From CAZSAL01 sp964604825 (GTDB lineage Bacteria; Elusimicrobiota; Elusimicrobia; 2-01-FULL-59-12): a stretch of DNA of 64,000 nucleotides. A program made the translations under genes and the position numbers. Positions 42,658-51,800 of the stretch are shown here, piece by piece. Position 1 is the first letter of the stretch. Each line of letters opens with the position of its first letter. The DNA is taken from positions 1 to 64,000 of the forward strand of contig CAZSAL010000002.1 in the NCBI GenBank assembly GCA_964604825.1. The letters run 5' to 3'. The notes under the pieces are model-generated. The model worked only from the letters and a program-made list of their open reading frames with translations. It was not told the origin of the DNA and did not search any database.

Positions 42658-43176
42658 TCACTGAGTTGGGTTCAGTTCAGGTTGTTGGTCCAGCTTGATT
42701 TCGATACCTTTGCCTGTAATGCCTGCGCAATCTCGCTTGTACCACAGGCCGAAGGCGTTCTTTTCCTTGATGACAACGCGGGGGGAAAGCATGGCGTCTG
42801 CGCTGGGCAGGGATTCGAGCGCTCCGTACCAGGCCCCTTCTATTGCTGTTCCTTCCGAATCAAACGAAAACCACTTATAGGAACCCCCGTCCCGCTTGAC
42901 CCAGAAAAAAGGAACAGGCCAGAGCCCCACGTAATGGGCGCAACCGTTCCCCGAAGCCACGCCAATGATGCTGTAATCTTCTCTTTTGAGCGGCGACATT
43001 CCCAGGCCGGGAAATAGCATTCCGGGCGTGCTGGTCTTTTGTACAGAATCAACAGCACCTACCATGCGGACTTCCTGAATAGGAGGTGCTTTTGGCGGGC
43101 CCGAAAGCTTGTTTGACGCTATATAGGAAAACATCAGCACAATGAGTCCGGATAAACCGCCGATTATGGCGCCCAT
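42658..43176 (-). CDS. Hypothetical membrane-anchored protein
   Basis: 172 residues: N-terminal helix (about 5-20), then a soluble domain with G-C-A-H-Y-V-G-L-W-P-V-P-F-F-W-V-K-R and A-M-L-S-P-R-V-V-I-K-E-K-N, faintly like TRL-type lipoprotein folds, though no lipobox is present. Ends 2 bp from the convergent copA stop. Function unknown. Confidence 0.6.
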   Translation of the reverse strand: MGAIIGGLSGLIVLMFSYIASNKLSGPPKAPPIQEVRMVGAVDSVQKTSTPGMLFPGLGMSPLKREDYSIIGVASGNGCAHYVGLWPVPFFWVKRDGGSYKWFSFDSEGTAIEGAWYGALESLPSADAMLSPRVVIKEKNAFGLWYKRDCAGITGKGIEIKLDQQPELNPTQ

Positions 43177-43225
43177 AAGTGTGAATTAGACTCTCGGAAA
43201 ATGGTTGGGTTACAACGAGTACGGA

Positions 43226-44806
43226 TCAGTGTATGGGCGCGTCAGAGTGGGGCCTGACTTTTTTCATTAGGAAGATAACAGGCATGGCCAGTATGAGGAT
43301 GTATCCCAGGATTCTGAAGGTATCGATATAAGCCAGCATGGAGGCCTGGCGGCCGAGCTGGCCGTAAAGTCCGGCCTGGGCCAGGGCCCTGGATGTTACG
43401 GGGCTTGCTCCCCGGGTCATCAGAACCTGGCTCAGGCGCTGGAGCGCGGTCTGGAAATGGATATCAAAAGGCGTCATGTGCGCGACAAGAAAGCTCTGGT
43501 GGACCTGCGCCTTGCGCGCAAGCAGGGTCTGTGAAAAGGCGATGCCCGCGCTCCCTCCTATATTCCGGGAGAGATTGATAAGCCCTGAAGCGTTGGTGTT
43601 TTTCTCCCGGGGAACATACGAATAGGCGGTGGAATTGATGGGCACAAAAAGAAACCCCAGCCCGCCGGCCTGTATCATGCGCGAAAGCATCGCAGTCCGG
43701 TAGTCTACGGCCAGATCAAAACGGCTCATATAAAACATGGAGAAAGAAACTACAGTAAAGCCGAAAAGGATCAGCCAGCGCGGCTGGGTTTCGCGGGCAA
43801 GCAGAAATCCGACCAGAGGCATGGATAGCATGGTGACAAATCCCCCTGGGGACAGCACCAGACCGGCAATGGTCGCCGTATAGCCCATCAGTGTCTGCAG
43901 GAAAAGCGGCAGAAGAACGGTGCTGCCGTATAGGGTAAAACCAAGCACGAACATCAACACATTGGAAAAGAAGAAATTCCGCTCCCCCAGCAGGTGTACA
44001 TCTGCGATGGGATCTTTATGTTGCAATTCCCACACCAGGGCGAACAGCAGGGCGAGCCCGGCGACAACGCTCATGGCGACAATAAGATGGGATGAAAACC
44101 AGTCTTCACGCTGCCCTTTATCCAGCACAAACTGAAGGGCCCCGATTCCCAGGGCAATCATGCTCAACCCGATGTAGTCGACGTTCCTGGCTTCCGAGCG
44201 TGAGCGCCGCCGCAGGTAGGGAGGATCTTCAACTATGCGGGATGTCAGATACATGGAAAGTATCCCCACAGGGAGATTGATGAAGAAAATCCAGCGCCAG
44301 GTAAAATTGTCCGTGATCCAGCCGCCTAGCGTAGGGCCGATGATCGGAGCCGTTACCACAGCAACGCCGTACAGCGCCATTGCCATGCCGCGCTGCCTGA
44401 TGGAAAAGGTGTCCGCGAGAATGGCCTGTTCGCTGGGCTGGAGTCCACCACCGCCAAGCCCCTGCATAATGCGGAAGATGATCAGCCATTTCAGGCTGGG
44501 CGCCAGCCCGCTGAGCACGGAGCTGAGAGTGAACATCGCCACGGAAGCCATGTAGTAGCGTTTCCGGCCCATAATGCTTGAGAACCAGCCGCTCAAAGGA
44601 AGAATAATTGCGTTGGCTACTAGGTAGGAGGTTAAAACCCAGGTTGATTCGTCTACACCCGATGAAAGATTTCCCGCAATGTGGGGCAGGGCGACATTGG
44701 CGATACTGGTATCCAGTACTTCCATGAATGTGGCCAGGGTGACCGTGATGGCGATCAGCCAGGGGTTAAAACGGGGCTTCCATCCAGCATGTGGGTCGGG
44801 AGACAT
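43226..44806 (-). CDS. emrB: EmrB/QacA-type MFS drug exporter (DHA2)
   Basis: 526 residues, fourteen helices. F-M-E-V-L-D-T-S-I-A-N-V-A-L-P-H-I and motif C-like G-W-I-T-D-N-F-T-W-R-W-I-F-F-I-N-L-P-V-G are hallmark DHA2 sequences. Proton-driven drug export through the inner membrane. Last gene of a TolC-EmrA-EmrB operon. Confidence 0.92.
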   Translation of the reverse strand: MSPDPHAGWKPRFNPWLIAITVTLATFMEVLDTSIANVALPHIAGNLSSGVDESTWVLTSYLVANAIILPLSGWFSSIMGRKRYYMASVAMFTLSSVLSGLAPSLKWLIIFRIMQGLGGGGLQPSEQAILADTFSIRQRGMAMALYGVAVVTAPIIGPTLGGWITDNFTWRWIFFINLPVGILSMYLTSRIVEDPPYLRRRSRSEARNVDYIGLSMIALGIGALQFVLDKGQREDWFSSHLIVAMSVVAGLALLFALVWELQHKDPIADVHLLGERNFFFSNVLMFVLGFTLYGSTVLLPLFLQTLMGYTATIAGLVLSPGGFVTMLSMPLVGFLLARETQPRWLILFGFTVVSFSMFYMSRFDLAVDYRTAMLSRMIQAGGLGFLFVPINSTAYSYVPREKNTNASGLINLSRNIGGSAGIAFSQTLLARKAQVHQSFLVAHMTPFDIHFQTALQRLSQVLMTRGASPVTSRALAQAGLYGQLGRQASMLAYIDTFRILGYILILAMPVIFLMKKVRPHSDAPIH

Positions 44807-44826
44807 AGGCCCTCGGGCCTCGGTTC

Positions 44827-45714
44827 TTACTTTACTTTTACCGTAGGTACTACAGACATCCCCGGGGCAAGGAGCAGGCTGGGGTCGCCGGGCTTGTCCA
44901 TAACGATTTTAACCGGAACCCGTTGGACAACTTTCACATAGTTACCGGTTGCATTTTCCGGCGGAAGCATGCTGAAGCGCTCGCCGGTACCGGACTGGAT
45001 GCTGTCGACATGGCCTGTAAACGTCTGTCCGGGATAGGAATCGATCTCGATTGTAACCGGCTGCCCGGGCCGCATGTAGGTAAGCTGAGTCTCCTTATAA
45101 TTGGCCGTGATATAAACACGGTCCGGCACTATGGACAGAAGCGGCTGCCCCACGTTGATATAAGCGCCGGCTTCGACGTTCCTGCGGGTGACGCGCCCGG
45201 ATTCCGGCGCGCGCACAACGCAGTAGGACAGATTGAGCGCGGCCTGCTCTGTCTGCGCCCGGGCCTGTTCCAGCGCGGCTTTGGTGGTCGCGGCTGTGGC
45301 ATTGGCCTGATCCAGCTGCTGCTTGGAGACTTCGTCGTTCTTGAAAAGTTCGGCATAACGCACTGCGTCACTTGCTGCGCGTTTTGTTTCGGCTTCGGCG
45401 GAGGCCACCTTGGCCTGCATTTCGTCAAGATGAGCCTGGTAATCCCGTGAATCAATGGTGAACAGGATATCTCCGGCCTTGACCGGCTGATTGTCTGTAA
45501 CCGCCACTACGGAAACCTGGCCCGATACTTTGGCGCTGATGGGAACGATGTGCGCGTCGATGAAAGCGTCGTCCGTGGATTCCTTCCCATAAGTCGCGAT
45601 AAAAATCCAGATTCCGGCGATAACGGCGACGGCAAGAACGCCCAGCCCGACAAAAAGGAAAATATGCTCCTTGGGCCTGCGCGGTGCGGTAGTGGGATGT
45701 TCGTGAGGATTCAT
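44827..45714 (-). CDS. emrA: EmrA-like membrane fusion protein
   Basis: 295 residues: N-terminal helix (about 20-38), Y-G-K-E-S-T-D-D-A-F-I-D-A-H-I-V-P-I-S-A-K-V-S-G typical of EmrA, coiled hairpin (about 80-155) and V-R-A-P-E-S-G-R-V-T return, then barrel. Couples EmrB to TolC across the periplasm. Starts 73 bp after the TolC gene and ends 20 bp before emrB. Confidence 0.9.
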   Translation of the reverse strand: MNPHEHPTTAPRRPKEHIFLFVGLGVLAVAVIAGIWIFIATYGKESTDDAFIDAHIVPISAKVSGQVSVVAVTDNQPVKAGDILFTIDSRDYQAHLDEMQAKVASAEAETKRAASDAVRYAELFKNDEVSKQQLDQANATAATTKAALEQARAQTEQAALNLSYCVVRAPESGRVTRRNVEAGAYINVGQPLLSIVPDRVYITANYKETQLTYMRPGQPVTIEIDSYPGQTFTGHVDSIQSGTGERFSMLPPENATGNYVKVVQRVPVKIVMDKPGDPSLLLAPGMSVVPTVKVK

Positions 45715-45787
45715 TGATTACAAACCTTTCTCCGCCCCGGATACGCCGGCGGACCCGCCAAAAAAGAAGTTGCGGGCTTTCAATCGG

Positions 45788-47107
45788 TTACAGTTTAAAT
45801 TTTTGCGCTTCACCCAGGGCCGCCGCAAGATTCACGCGGGCCGTGTTGTAGCGGGCCAGGGATTCCACTTCGTCCTCGCGCGCCTGCGCCAATACGGTCT
45901 GCGCCTGGATAACCTGGATATTGTCTCCTGCGCCGGCCGCGAAGCGATCCCGCGCCATTTTCAGCTCCCGCTCGGCCAGTTTTACGGTTTGATCGGCGCT
46001 TTTCACTTCTTCAACCTCCGCGCCCAGCGTTTGAACGGAGAGCCGCGCGTCTTCTTCCACCTGCGCCTGGGTGTCAACATAGCGCGCCTGCGAATCGTCG
46101 CGCTGGCCCCGGGCCTGCCTCACTGCGCCTTCAATCTCGCCGCCGGTGAAAATAGGCAGGCTCAGGCGCCCGCCTATACTGCCGGTCCGTGCGGAACCAG
46201 CCGGAAGATTTCCGCTGAACCCGTAGTCCGCAGAGGCGGAAACAGAAGGCAGATAGGCGAAACGGGCGGAATCCAGCAGCAACTGATCAGCCCTGAGCCG
46301 TTCTTTAGTGATTTCCAGTTCTATCCGTCGAGTTGAGGCGATCTGGGTCGCTTCATTTTCCGAAGGAAATGCCGTGCCGCCTGCCCCCAGCTTGTCAACC
46401 AGTTCAATGGGTTCTCCCAGGCTGATGCCGATAAGACGTTTCAGCCGCAGATCTGCTTGCCTGGCGGCTACCTGGGCGCGGATCAACCCTACATTCTGCT
46501 GTGAGACCTGGGTTTCCGAGCGTGCCAGATCAACGCCTGTGGCAATCCCCGCACGGTGCTCATGCTGTGTCTGTGTCAGAAGGTCCTGCGCCAGCGTCAG
46601 ATTGGCCTGCGCCGCAGCAACGGCCTGTTGCGCGCGCAGGGTATCGGTATAAGCCAGCGCCGCAGCGGCGGCAAGCTGTTCATCCACCAGGTCTTCCTGC
46701 ATCTGCAGGATGCCTATGCCGGCCAGCCCCGCCCGCGTTCGCCACAGTGACGCCATGTCAATAATTTTTTGCGTCAGCTGGATGCGGGCGTCGAAAACGT
46801 TGTAGGGGCCTAGGATGGGATTAAAAAGGTTGCTGTTGGGGGGAAATCCCTCGGCTTCGAAATTGATTTTAAAAACGCGTGACTGCTGAATGCTCCCCAG
46901 GAAATGCGGGAGAAGGTCGGATGCCGCCTGAATGGCGAGCCCGCGCCCCTCTTCAGTTTGAGCTTTGGCCAGGCGGCTCGATAAATTATTTTGGATCGCC
47001 AGCCGGATCGCTTCCTGAAGCGAAAGCTGCCGGGCAGCCGGACCGGGAGCCTGCGCGAAAGCGATCGCACCTGTTAATGCAAGAAAAAGAGTAAGATAGC
47101 GGCGCAT
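45788..47107 (-). CDS. TolC-like outer-membrane efflux protein
   Basis: 439 residues with a signal peptide (M-R-R-Y-L-T-L-F-L-A-L-T-G-A-I-A-F-A-Q) and two OEP repeats. First gene of the EmrAB operon and the third TolC paralogue of this window. Divergent from the radical SAM gene, 102 bp apart. Confidence 0.88.
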   Translation of the reverse strand: MRRYLTLFLALTGAIAFAQAPGPAARQLSLQEAIRLAIQNNLSSRLAKAQTEEGRGLAIQAASDLLPHFLGSIQQSRVFKINFEAEGFPPNSNLFNPILGPYNVFDARIQLTQKIIDMASLWRTRAGLAGIGILQMQEDLVDEQLAAAAALAYTDTLRAQQAVAAAQANLTLAQDLLTQTQHEHRAGIATGVDLARSETQVSQQNVGLIRAQVAARQADLRLKRLIGISLGEPIELVDKLGAGGTAFPSENEATQIASTRRIELEITKERLRADQLLLDSARFAYLPSVSASADYGFSGNLPAGSARTGSIGGRLSLPIFTGGEIEGAVRQARGQRDDSQARYVDTQAQVEEDARLSVQTLGAEVEEVKSADQTVKLAERELKMARDRFAAGAGDNIQVIQAQTVLAQAREDEVESLARYNTARVNLAAALGEAQKFKL

Positions 47108-47209
47108 ACGGTTACCTATTTTAGGAAATTCGCCGTATTAGTTCTGGAAACCTTTTAATTTTTGCTTTTTATCATTGTCTGCGGTAGCATAAAGCTTGGG
47201 GGTACCCCA

Positions 47210-48259
47210 ATGCAGTCAACCTTGGGTGAACAGCTGCGAAAACGCACGCGCGAAGGAGCTCTTTACGAGAAGCTCCCTCAGGGAAAAATCCGTTGCTTCG
47301 CATGTGGACACCGCTGTGTAATTCCTCCCGGCAGGGAAGGAATCTGCCGGGTGCGCTTCAATGAAAACGGAATCCTGCACGTGCCCTGGGGGTACGTGGA
47401 TGGCCTTCAGCTAGACCCCATCGAGAAAAAACCCTTCTTCCACGCGCTTCCCGGAGCCATGACTTTTAGTTTCGGCATGTTGGGCTGCGATTTCCACTGC
47501 GGTTATTGTCAGAACTGGGTGACCTCGCAGGCGTTACGCGATCCGGTTGCGGGCACGCCGCCCCTGTCTATTTCTCCCAAAGAGTTTGTCGACCTCGCCG
47601 CAAGATACGAAGCGCGTGCAGTAACCAGCACCTATAACGAACCGCTTATTACGAGTGAATGGGCCGTGGCTATTTTTAAGGAAGCCAAGGCCCGCGGATT
47701 GGTCTGCTCCTTTGTTTCCAATGGCAATGCTACGCCCGAGGCGCTCGATTACATACGGCCCTGGGTGGACCTGTATAAAATTGACCTGAAAAGCTTCAAA
47801 GACAGCGCCTATCGCCTGCTCGGCGGGGTTTTGCAGCATGTTCTTGACGGCATAAAGGTGGTGCACGAGAAGAAGTTCTGGCTGGAAGTGGTGACTCTGA
47901 TCGTGCCGGACTTTAATGATACGTCTGAAGAGCTGCGTGATATGGCGAGGTTTATAAAATCGGTTTCCCCGGACATCCCCTGGCATGTAACCGCGTTTCA
48001 TAAAAATTACCGCATGACTGACCACAATAACACCACTGCCAGAAAACTGGTGCAGGCCGCGGAAATCGGGTATGAGGAAGGCCTGCATTATGTTTACGCG
48101 GGGAACCTCTCCGGCGAGGTGGGCGATTATGAAGACACCCGCTGCCCTTCCTGCCAGAAAGTTTTAATCGAGCGCAGCGGGTACGAAATACTCTCCAATA
48201 AAATCCGCAACGGCGCCTGCTATCACTGCAAAACACCCATCGCAGGATACTGGGAATAA
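47210..48259 (+). CDS. amrS: AmmeMemoRadiSam system radical SAM enzyme
   Basis: 349 residues from the ATG at 47210. The radical SAM cluster motif C-D-F-H-C-G-Y-C (C93, C97, C100) follows F-S-F-G-M-L-G, and N-terminal C29-x2-C32-x3-C36 ... C46 plus C-terminal C-P-S-C and C-Y-H-C give extra cysteine pairs characteristic of the AmrS/PflA-like branch. The partners AmmeMemo (AMMECR1/MEMO1) are not in the window. Substrate not established. Confidence 0.87.
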   Translation: MQSTLGEQLRKRTREGALYEKLPQGKIRCFACGHRCVIPPGREGICRVRFNENGILHVPWGYVDGLQLDPIEKKPFFHALPGAMTFSFGMLGCDFHCGYCQNWVTSQALRDPVAGTPPLSISPKEFVDLAARYEARAVTSTYNEPLITSEWAVAIFKEAKARGLVCSFVSNGNATPEALDYIRPWVDLYKIDLKSFKDSAYRLLGGVLQHVLDGIKVVHEKKFWLEVVTLIVPDFNDTSEELRDMARFIKSVSPDIPWHVTAFHKNYRMTDHNNTTARKLVQAAEIGYEEGLHYVYAGNLSGEVGDYEDTRCPSCQKVLIERSGYEILSNKIRNGACYHCKTPIAGYWE

Positions 48260-48262
48260 CGG

Positions 48263-48301
48263 CAGTAACAACAGTAACTACAGTAACTACAGTAACTACA
48301 G
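48263..48301. repeat. 9-bp tandem repeat CAGTAACTA
   Basis: Four consecutive copies of a 9-bp unit (first copy CAGTAACAA) directly after the radical SAM stop. The last copy runs into a large hairpin. Confidence 0.8.
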
Positions 48302-48347
48302 GGCCGAGTAACGAAAGTAACTGCCATCGCTCGGCCCTGTAGTTACT
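48291..48347. terminator. Large inverted repeat between convergent genes
   Basis: AGTAACTACAGGGCCGAG (48291-48308) is a perfect 18-bp inverted copy of 48330-48347, with a 21-nt loop. Fragments of the same words (CGGCCCTG, GTAGTTGTT) recur to 48425. It may terminate both convergent transcripts, but the repeated structure exceeds what a terminator needs. Confidence 0.55.
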
Positions 48348-48427
48348 CGGCCCCGCCGTAGTTGTTGCTAGGCCCTTTCGTTACTGTTGTTACTCGGCCC
48401 TGCCGTAGTTGTTTCTCGGCCCTGGTG

Positions 48428-48844
48428 TTATCTGATGATCGCGAGTTTGCCGCGGGTTTTGTTGCCGGTGGAGTCGGTTACTACGTAGAGATAATATCCG
48501 GAGGCCACTTTCTTGCCGTCGGAATTGGTAAGGTCCCACTGAGCAGAACCTTCTTCGGCGGAAAGCGTCCGCACCAGGCGCGCGGAAATGGTGTAGATTT
48601 TAATCGTAGCGCCGGAGCCGGCATGATCGAATGTAAGAGGCACGCCTGCGTCTTTGTCAACGCGCCAGGGATTCGGGTAAACCCTTACGTCTGTCTCCGG
48701 AGATGCGGTGGTAGTTGATGGAGTCTTCGAACGCGTCGGAGCCGGAGCATTCGTAAGCTGTCCTATGGGGCCGCCAAAAACCGCGCCTGAAACCATTACG
48801 CCAAGCAGCATCGACGCTAAAGGGGATCGCGCTGTGGGGATCAC
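48428..48844 (-). CDS. Small secreted protein made of a T9SS/FlgD-like C-terminal domain
   Basis: 138 residues from a GTG at 48844, chosen because GGAG lies upstream and the hydrophobic segment M-L-L-G-V-M-V-S-G-A-V-F-G then becomes an N-terminal signal. After a Ser/Thr/Pro linker comes a single beta domain starting V-Y-P-N-P-W (about 55-60) and ending A-S-G-Y-Y-L-Y-V-V ... K-L-A-I-I-R, the FlgD-Ig/T9SS type A sorting-like fold. A near-identical ending closes the large protein at 61448-62896. Normally such domains tag large cargo; here the tag is almost alone. It follows the 2006-aa gene by 46 bp. Confidence 0.65.
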   Translation of the reverse strand: MIPTARSPLASMLLGVMVSGAVFGGPIGQLTNAPAPTRSKTPSTTTASPETDVRVYPNPWRVDKDAGVPLTFDHAGSGATIKIYTISARLVRTLSAEEGSAQWDLTNSDGKKVASGYYLYVVTDSTGNKTRGKLAIIR

Positions 48845-48890
48845 GCGTATATTCTGTCTCCAATTCTCCTGAATTCCAAGGGTTTTTCCG

Positions 48891-51800
48891 TCAGGCTGCG
48901 GCTTGCACTGCGTACTGATGCGCCGTCCCCGGCGTCCCTGGTCCGGATGCGGATGGCGGGACGTAAGAACCAGCACTGCCCTCATGGGATGTTTCAAGAA
49001 TCTGAATAGGAAGTCCTATAAGATCGAAGCCTTTGACTTGCATAGGTTTTCCATCTCCGTTCTGGTTGAACGCTGTTTCAAGTTCAAGTGTATGGTAAGC
49101 CATCATCAATGCCCATTGTGTGAGGCCTTGAAAAATACCGCTAGGAGATTGGAAAAATAAGCCGCGCCTCTCCACGAATGATTCTGCTCCCCTGGTAATT
49201 GGTTGAACCCAAAGGCCTGCGTCGATTTTCCCTGATTCCACAGAAACCTTGATGAGAAAATCAAACAGAAGATCGCTGAGGCCAGGAAGTTCATCCCCCC
49301 GCTTGAATAGTTCGATGTCCCCGATTTCCAGCGCCAATCCTTGAAGACCCACCCGTTCTCCGATGAGAAGCGTGATGGTTGCGTGACCCAGCAGGGATTC
49401 CCGGCCTTCCGTTGCGGCTAAAACTCCAAATTCCAAGCTGTTGAGGTCGCTGAACATTGGCTCGTAATTAGGCCTCCATTCATCAATAAAATGTTGATCA
49501 TTAACACGGTCCAATCGCCGTATATAAAACCGGATTCCCTCTTTCTGACAGCGGCTTAAAATATCCTGTCCGAAGTACAAAATAATTTCTTCATCCGTCA
49601 GCGCAATCACCGCCCTAGAGGCTTCTGACGGACTCTTCATTGCACTGGCGACATCCTTTGCCGGCGCTCCCGGTACGGCCGCGGGCGGCGGGAGGGGAAT
49701 CCCGGTATCCTGTTCTCTATTCTCGCCGGTTTGACCTCCGCCGCCAAGGCTGAGTTCGGGAGTGGATTCCATCCCGTTCGAGTTCCAGTTCCAGACCAGA
49801 TTCCAGACCGCGTGCAAAAGCGCAGGAACAAGCCAGAGCACGTAGGCCGGATGCGCCATGCCGAAAAATCGGTACAGCTCGGGCATCGCACAAAGGCTGA
49901 TCAATACGGCTCCCAATAAGCGCCACAAGAACCGCGTTTGGATGCCTTCAGAGACCGAGCCCTCCCCCTCCTGGGGTGAGCTGTCCTCATTCTGTAATTC
50001 TGGCCAATACTGAATGAATTCGCGCCCCAGGTGTGCCAGCGCAGCAAGAAGTCCGCCGGACATCGCGGCCAGAACGGGATTAGCCCCCAGCCATACATGC
50101 ATCGCCCAGGCAAGTCCGGGGAGAAGAGGCAATTCGATGAGCGGCACAAACATCGCTTTGAACCACAACTGCCCGCCGATGTCCCGCGCTTCGGCGCAGG
50201 CCTGGCGCCAGTCCGTCGGCCATCCTCCCGTCTTTTTGAGCCTGGATACGGCAGGGATGCGCCACCAGAGCCATATAAATGGGGCCAGAAGATAACCGTA
50301 GTTCAACAGACAAAGCGGAGTGTGCCCGTATACTCCCGCATGGAGGGCTTGCGCATCTACCAGGGTGGACCTTTCCGCATGGAACACTCTAATTGGTTTA
50401 GGGTCATTTCGCAGGCGCAAGACCAGATCTCCCGGTTGAACCTGCAGCGTCTGCCCGGTCTCATATCCCCGCAGGGTCTCGTTCCGATCGCTGATGTAAA
50501 TTTGCTCAATGGAATCAGCCGGGAGAAACGGATCAGCGCTCCTCAACCCGGCGATCTGTACTCTCTTTGAATCGGGCAGGCGGATTTCCCAGCCATTTTG
50601 GATATACCCATATATGTCGCCTTCAATCTGGCGGAATCCGCCTGCCCGTAATACCCTGACGATTGGCCGGTCAGGCACTTCATTCAGGAACTTGTCCCGC
50701 GACACGGTTTGCGAATGACCGTCAGTCAGATAAGCGTTAACCTGCGCCTCATCAATCTTGAGGTCTGCCAGATTCGTTGTTTTAAGCCGCAGACTCTTTA
50801 ATGGATTCTGGCCGGGGGCGATAAGGATTTCGGGATTACCCCGATTGTCCTGTAAGTCCGCGGCCAGCCATCCTTCCGGATGAACCCAAGGCCAGATAGG
50901 ATCCTGTTGAGTCCGGAAACCGCTGTGACGCAGAAGAAGCTGGATGGGGGTGAATTCAGGATTGCCCGGGCATCCGGTAAGCTTTAGAGGTTCGTTCTCG
51001 CGGAGGTTTATTTTTTTGATTCCGGCCAGTTCCCGCGCGCTGATAAATGTCCCTGGCCATTCCGGTTTTCCGGAAACCTTCCAGCCGCCTCCGCTCACCC
51101 GGATCGTCCAGCGCCACTTCCTGTAGAGCGGGCCTTCCTCATCGGTCGAGCGGTTAAATCCGGAGTAACGCAATACGGCTTCGTTACGAGGAAGCACTTC
51201 CCTGAAAATTTCCGCGTCCGGCTTCCGGAAGATCAGTTCGTCGCCGACGGCATCTTCCGATGTCCCGTCAAACTCGACGCGCAGGCGATCCCCGTTCTCC
51301 GTAAGTTCCGCGCCGCTAAGCCGGGCGGCAGGGCCAATCAGTTGGGTGCCGGCATCGGGCATATCTTTCCGGCTTAAAAAGAGGCTGCCGTCCGCATGGA
51401 TGAGAATCTGCCAGGAAAAATCTTTATCCCACAGGAGAATCCCTTTCTGCGAGGTCTCCACCGTAGCAAACCCGGTTTCTTCCAGAATCTGCACGGCTCT
51501 CGCCAGATGGGCGGGAGGCTCCGGCAACGGCTGCGCCGGGGAAACGGGTAGAGGGGGAGCCGGGGAAATTTCACGACGTTGCTCTGGCCCTCCGGTTTCC
51601 TGCGGAGCCGGTTCGCGTTTCCGGCTTACGTGCCGGACAATTAATATGGTGATGACCGCCGTGGCAATGATAACGGCAGCGGCAATCCACCATAGGAGAT
51701 GAGTCGTTATACCCGGGGTCAACGCCGCAGGTGGAGGCGCAGACACAGTTGAAGGCGCGAACGCGGCAAACCAGCTGTCCGGAATTTTCAGCAGGTCTCC

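Noticed and set aside
48263..48347. CRISPR-like array
   Set aside because: Units are 9 bp, contiguous and without spacers; no cas gene is present.
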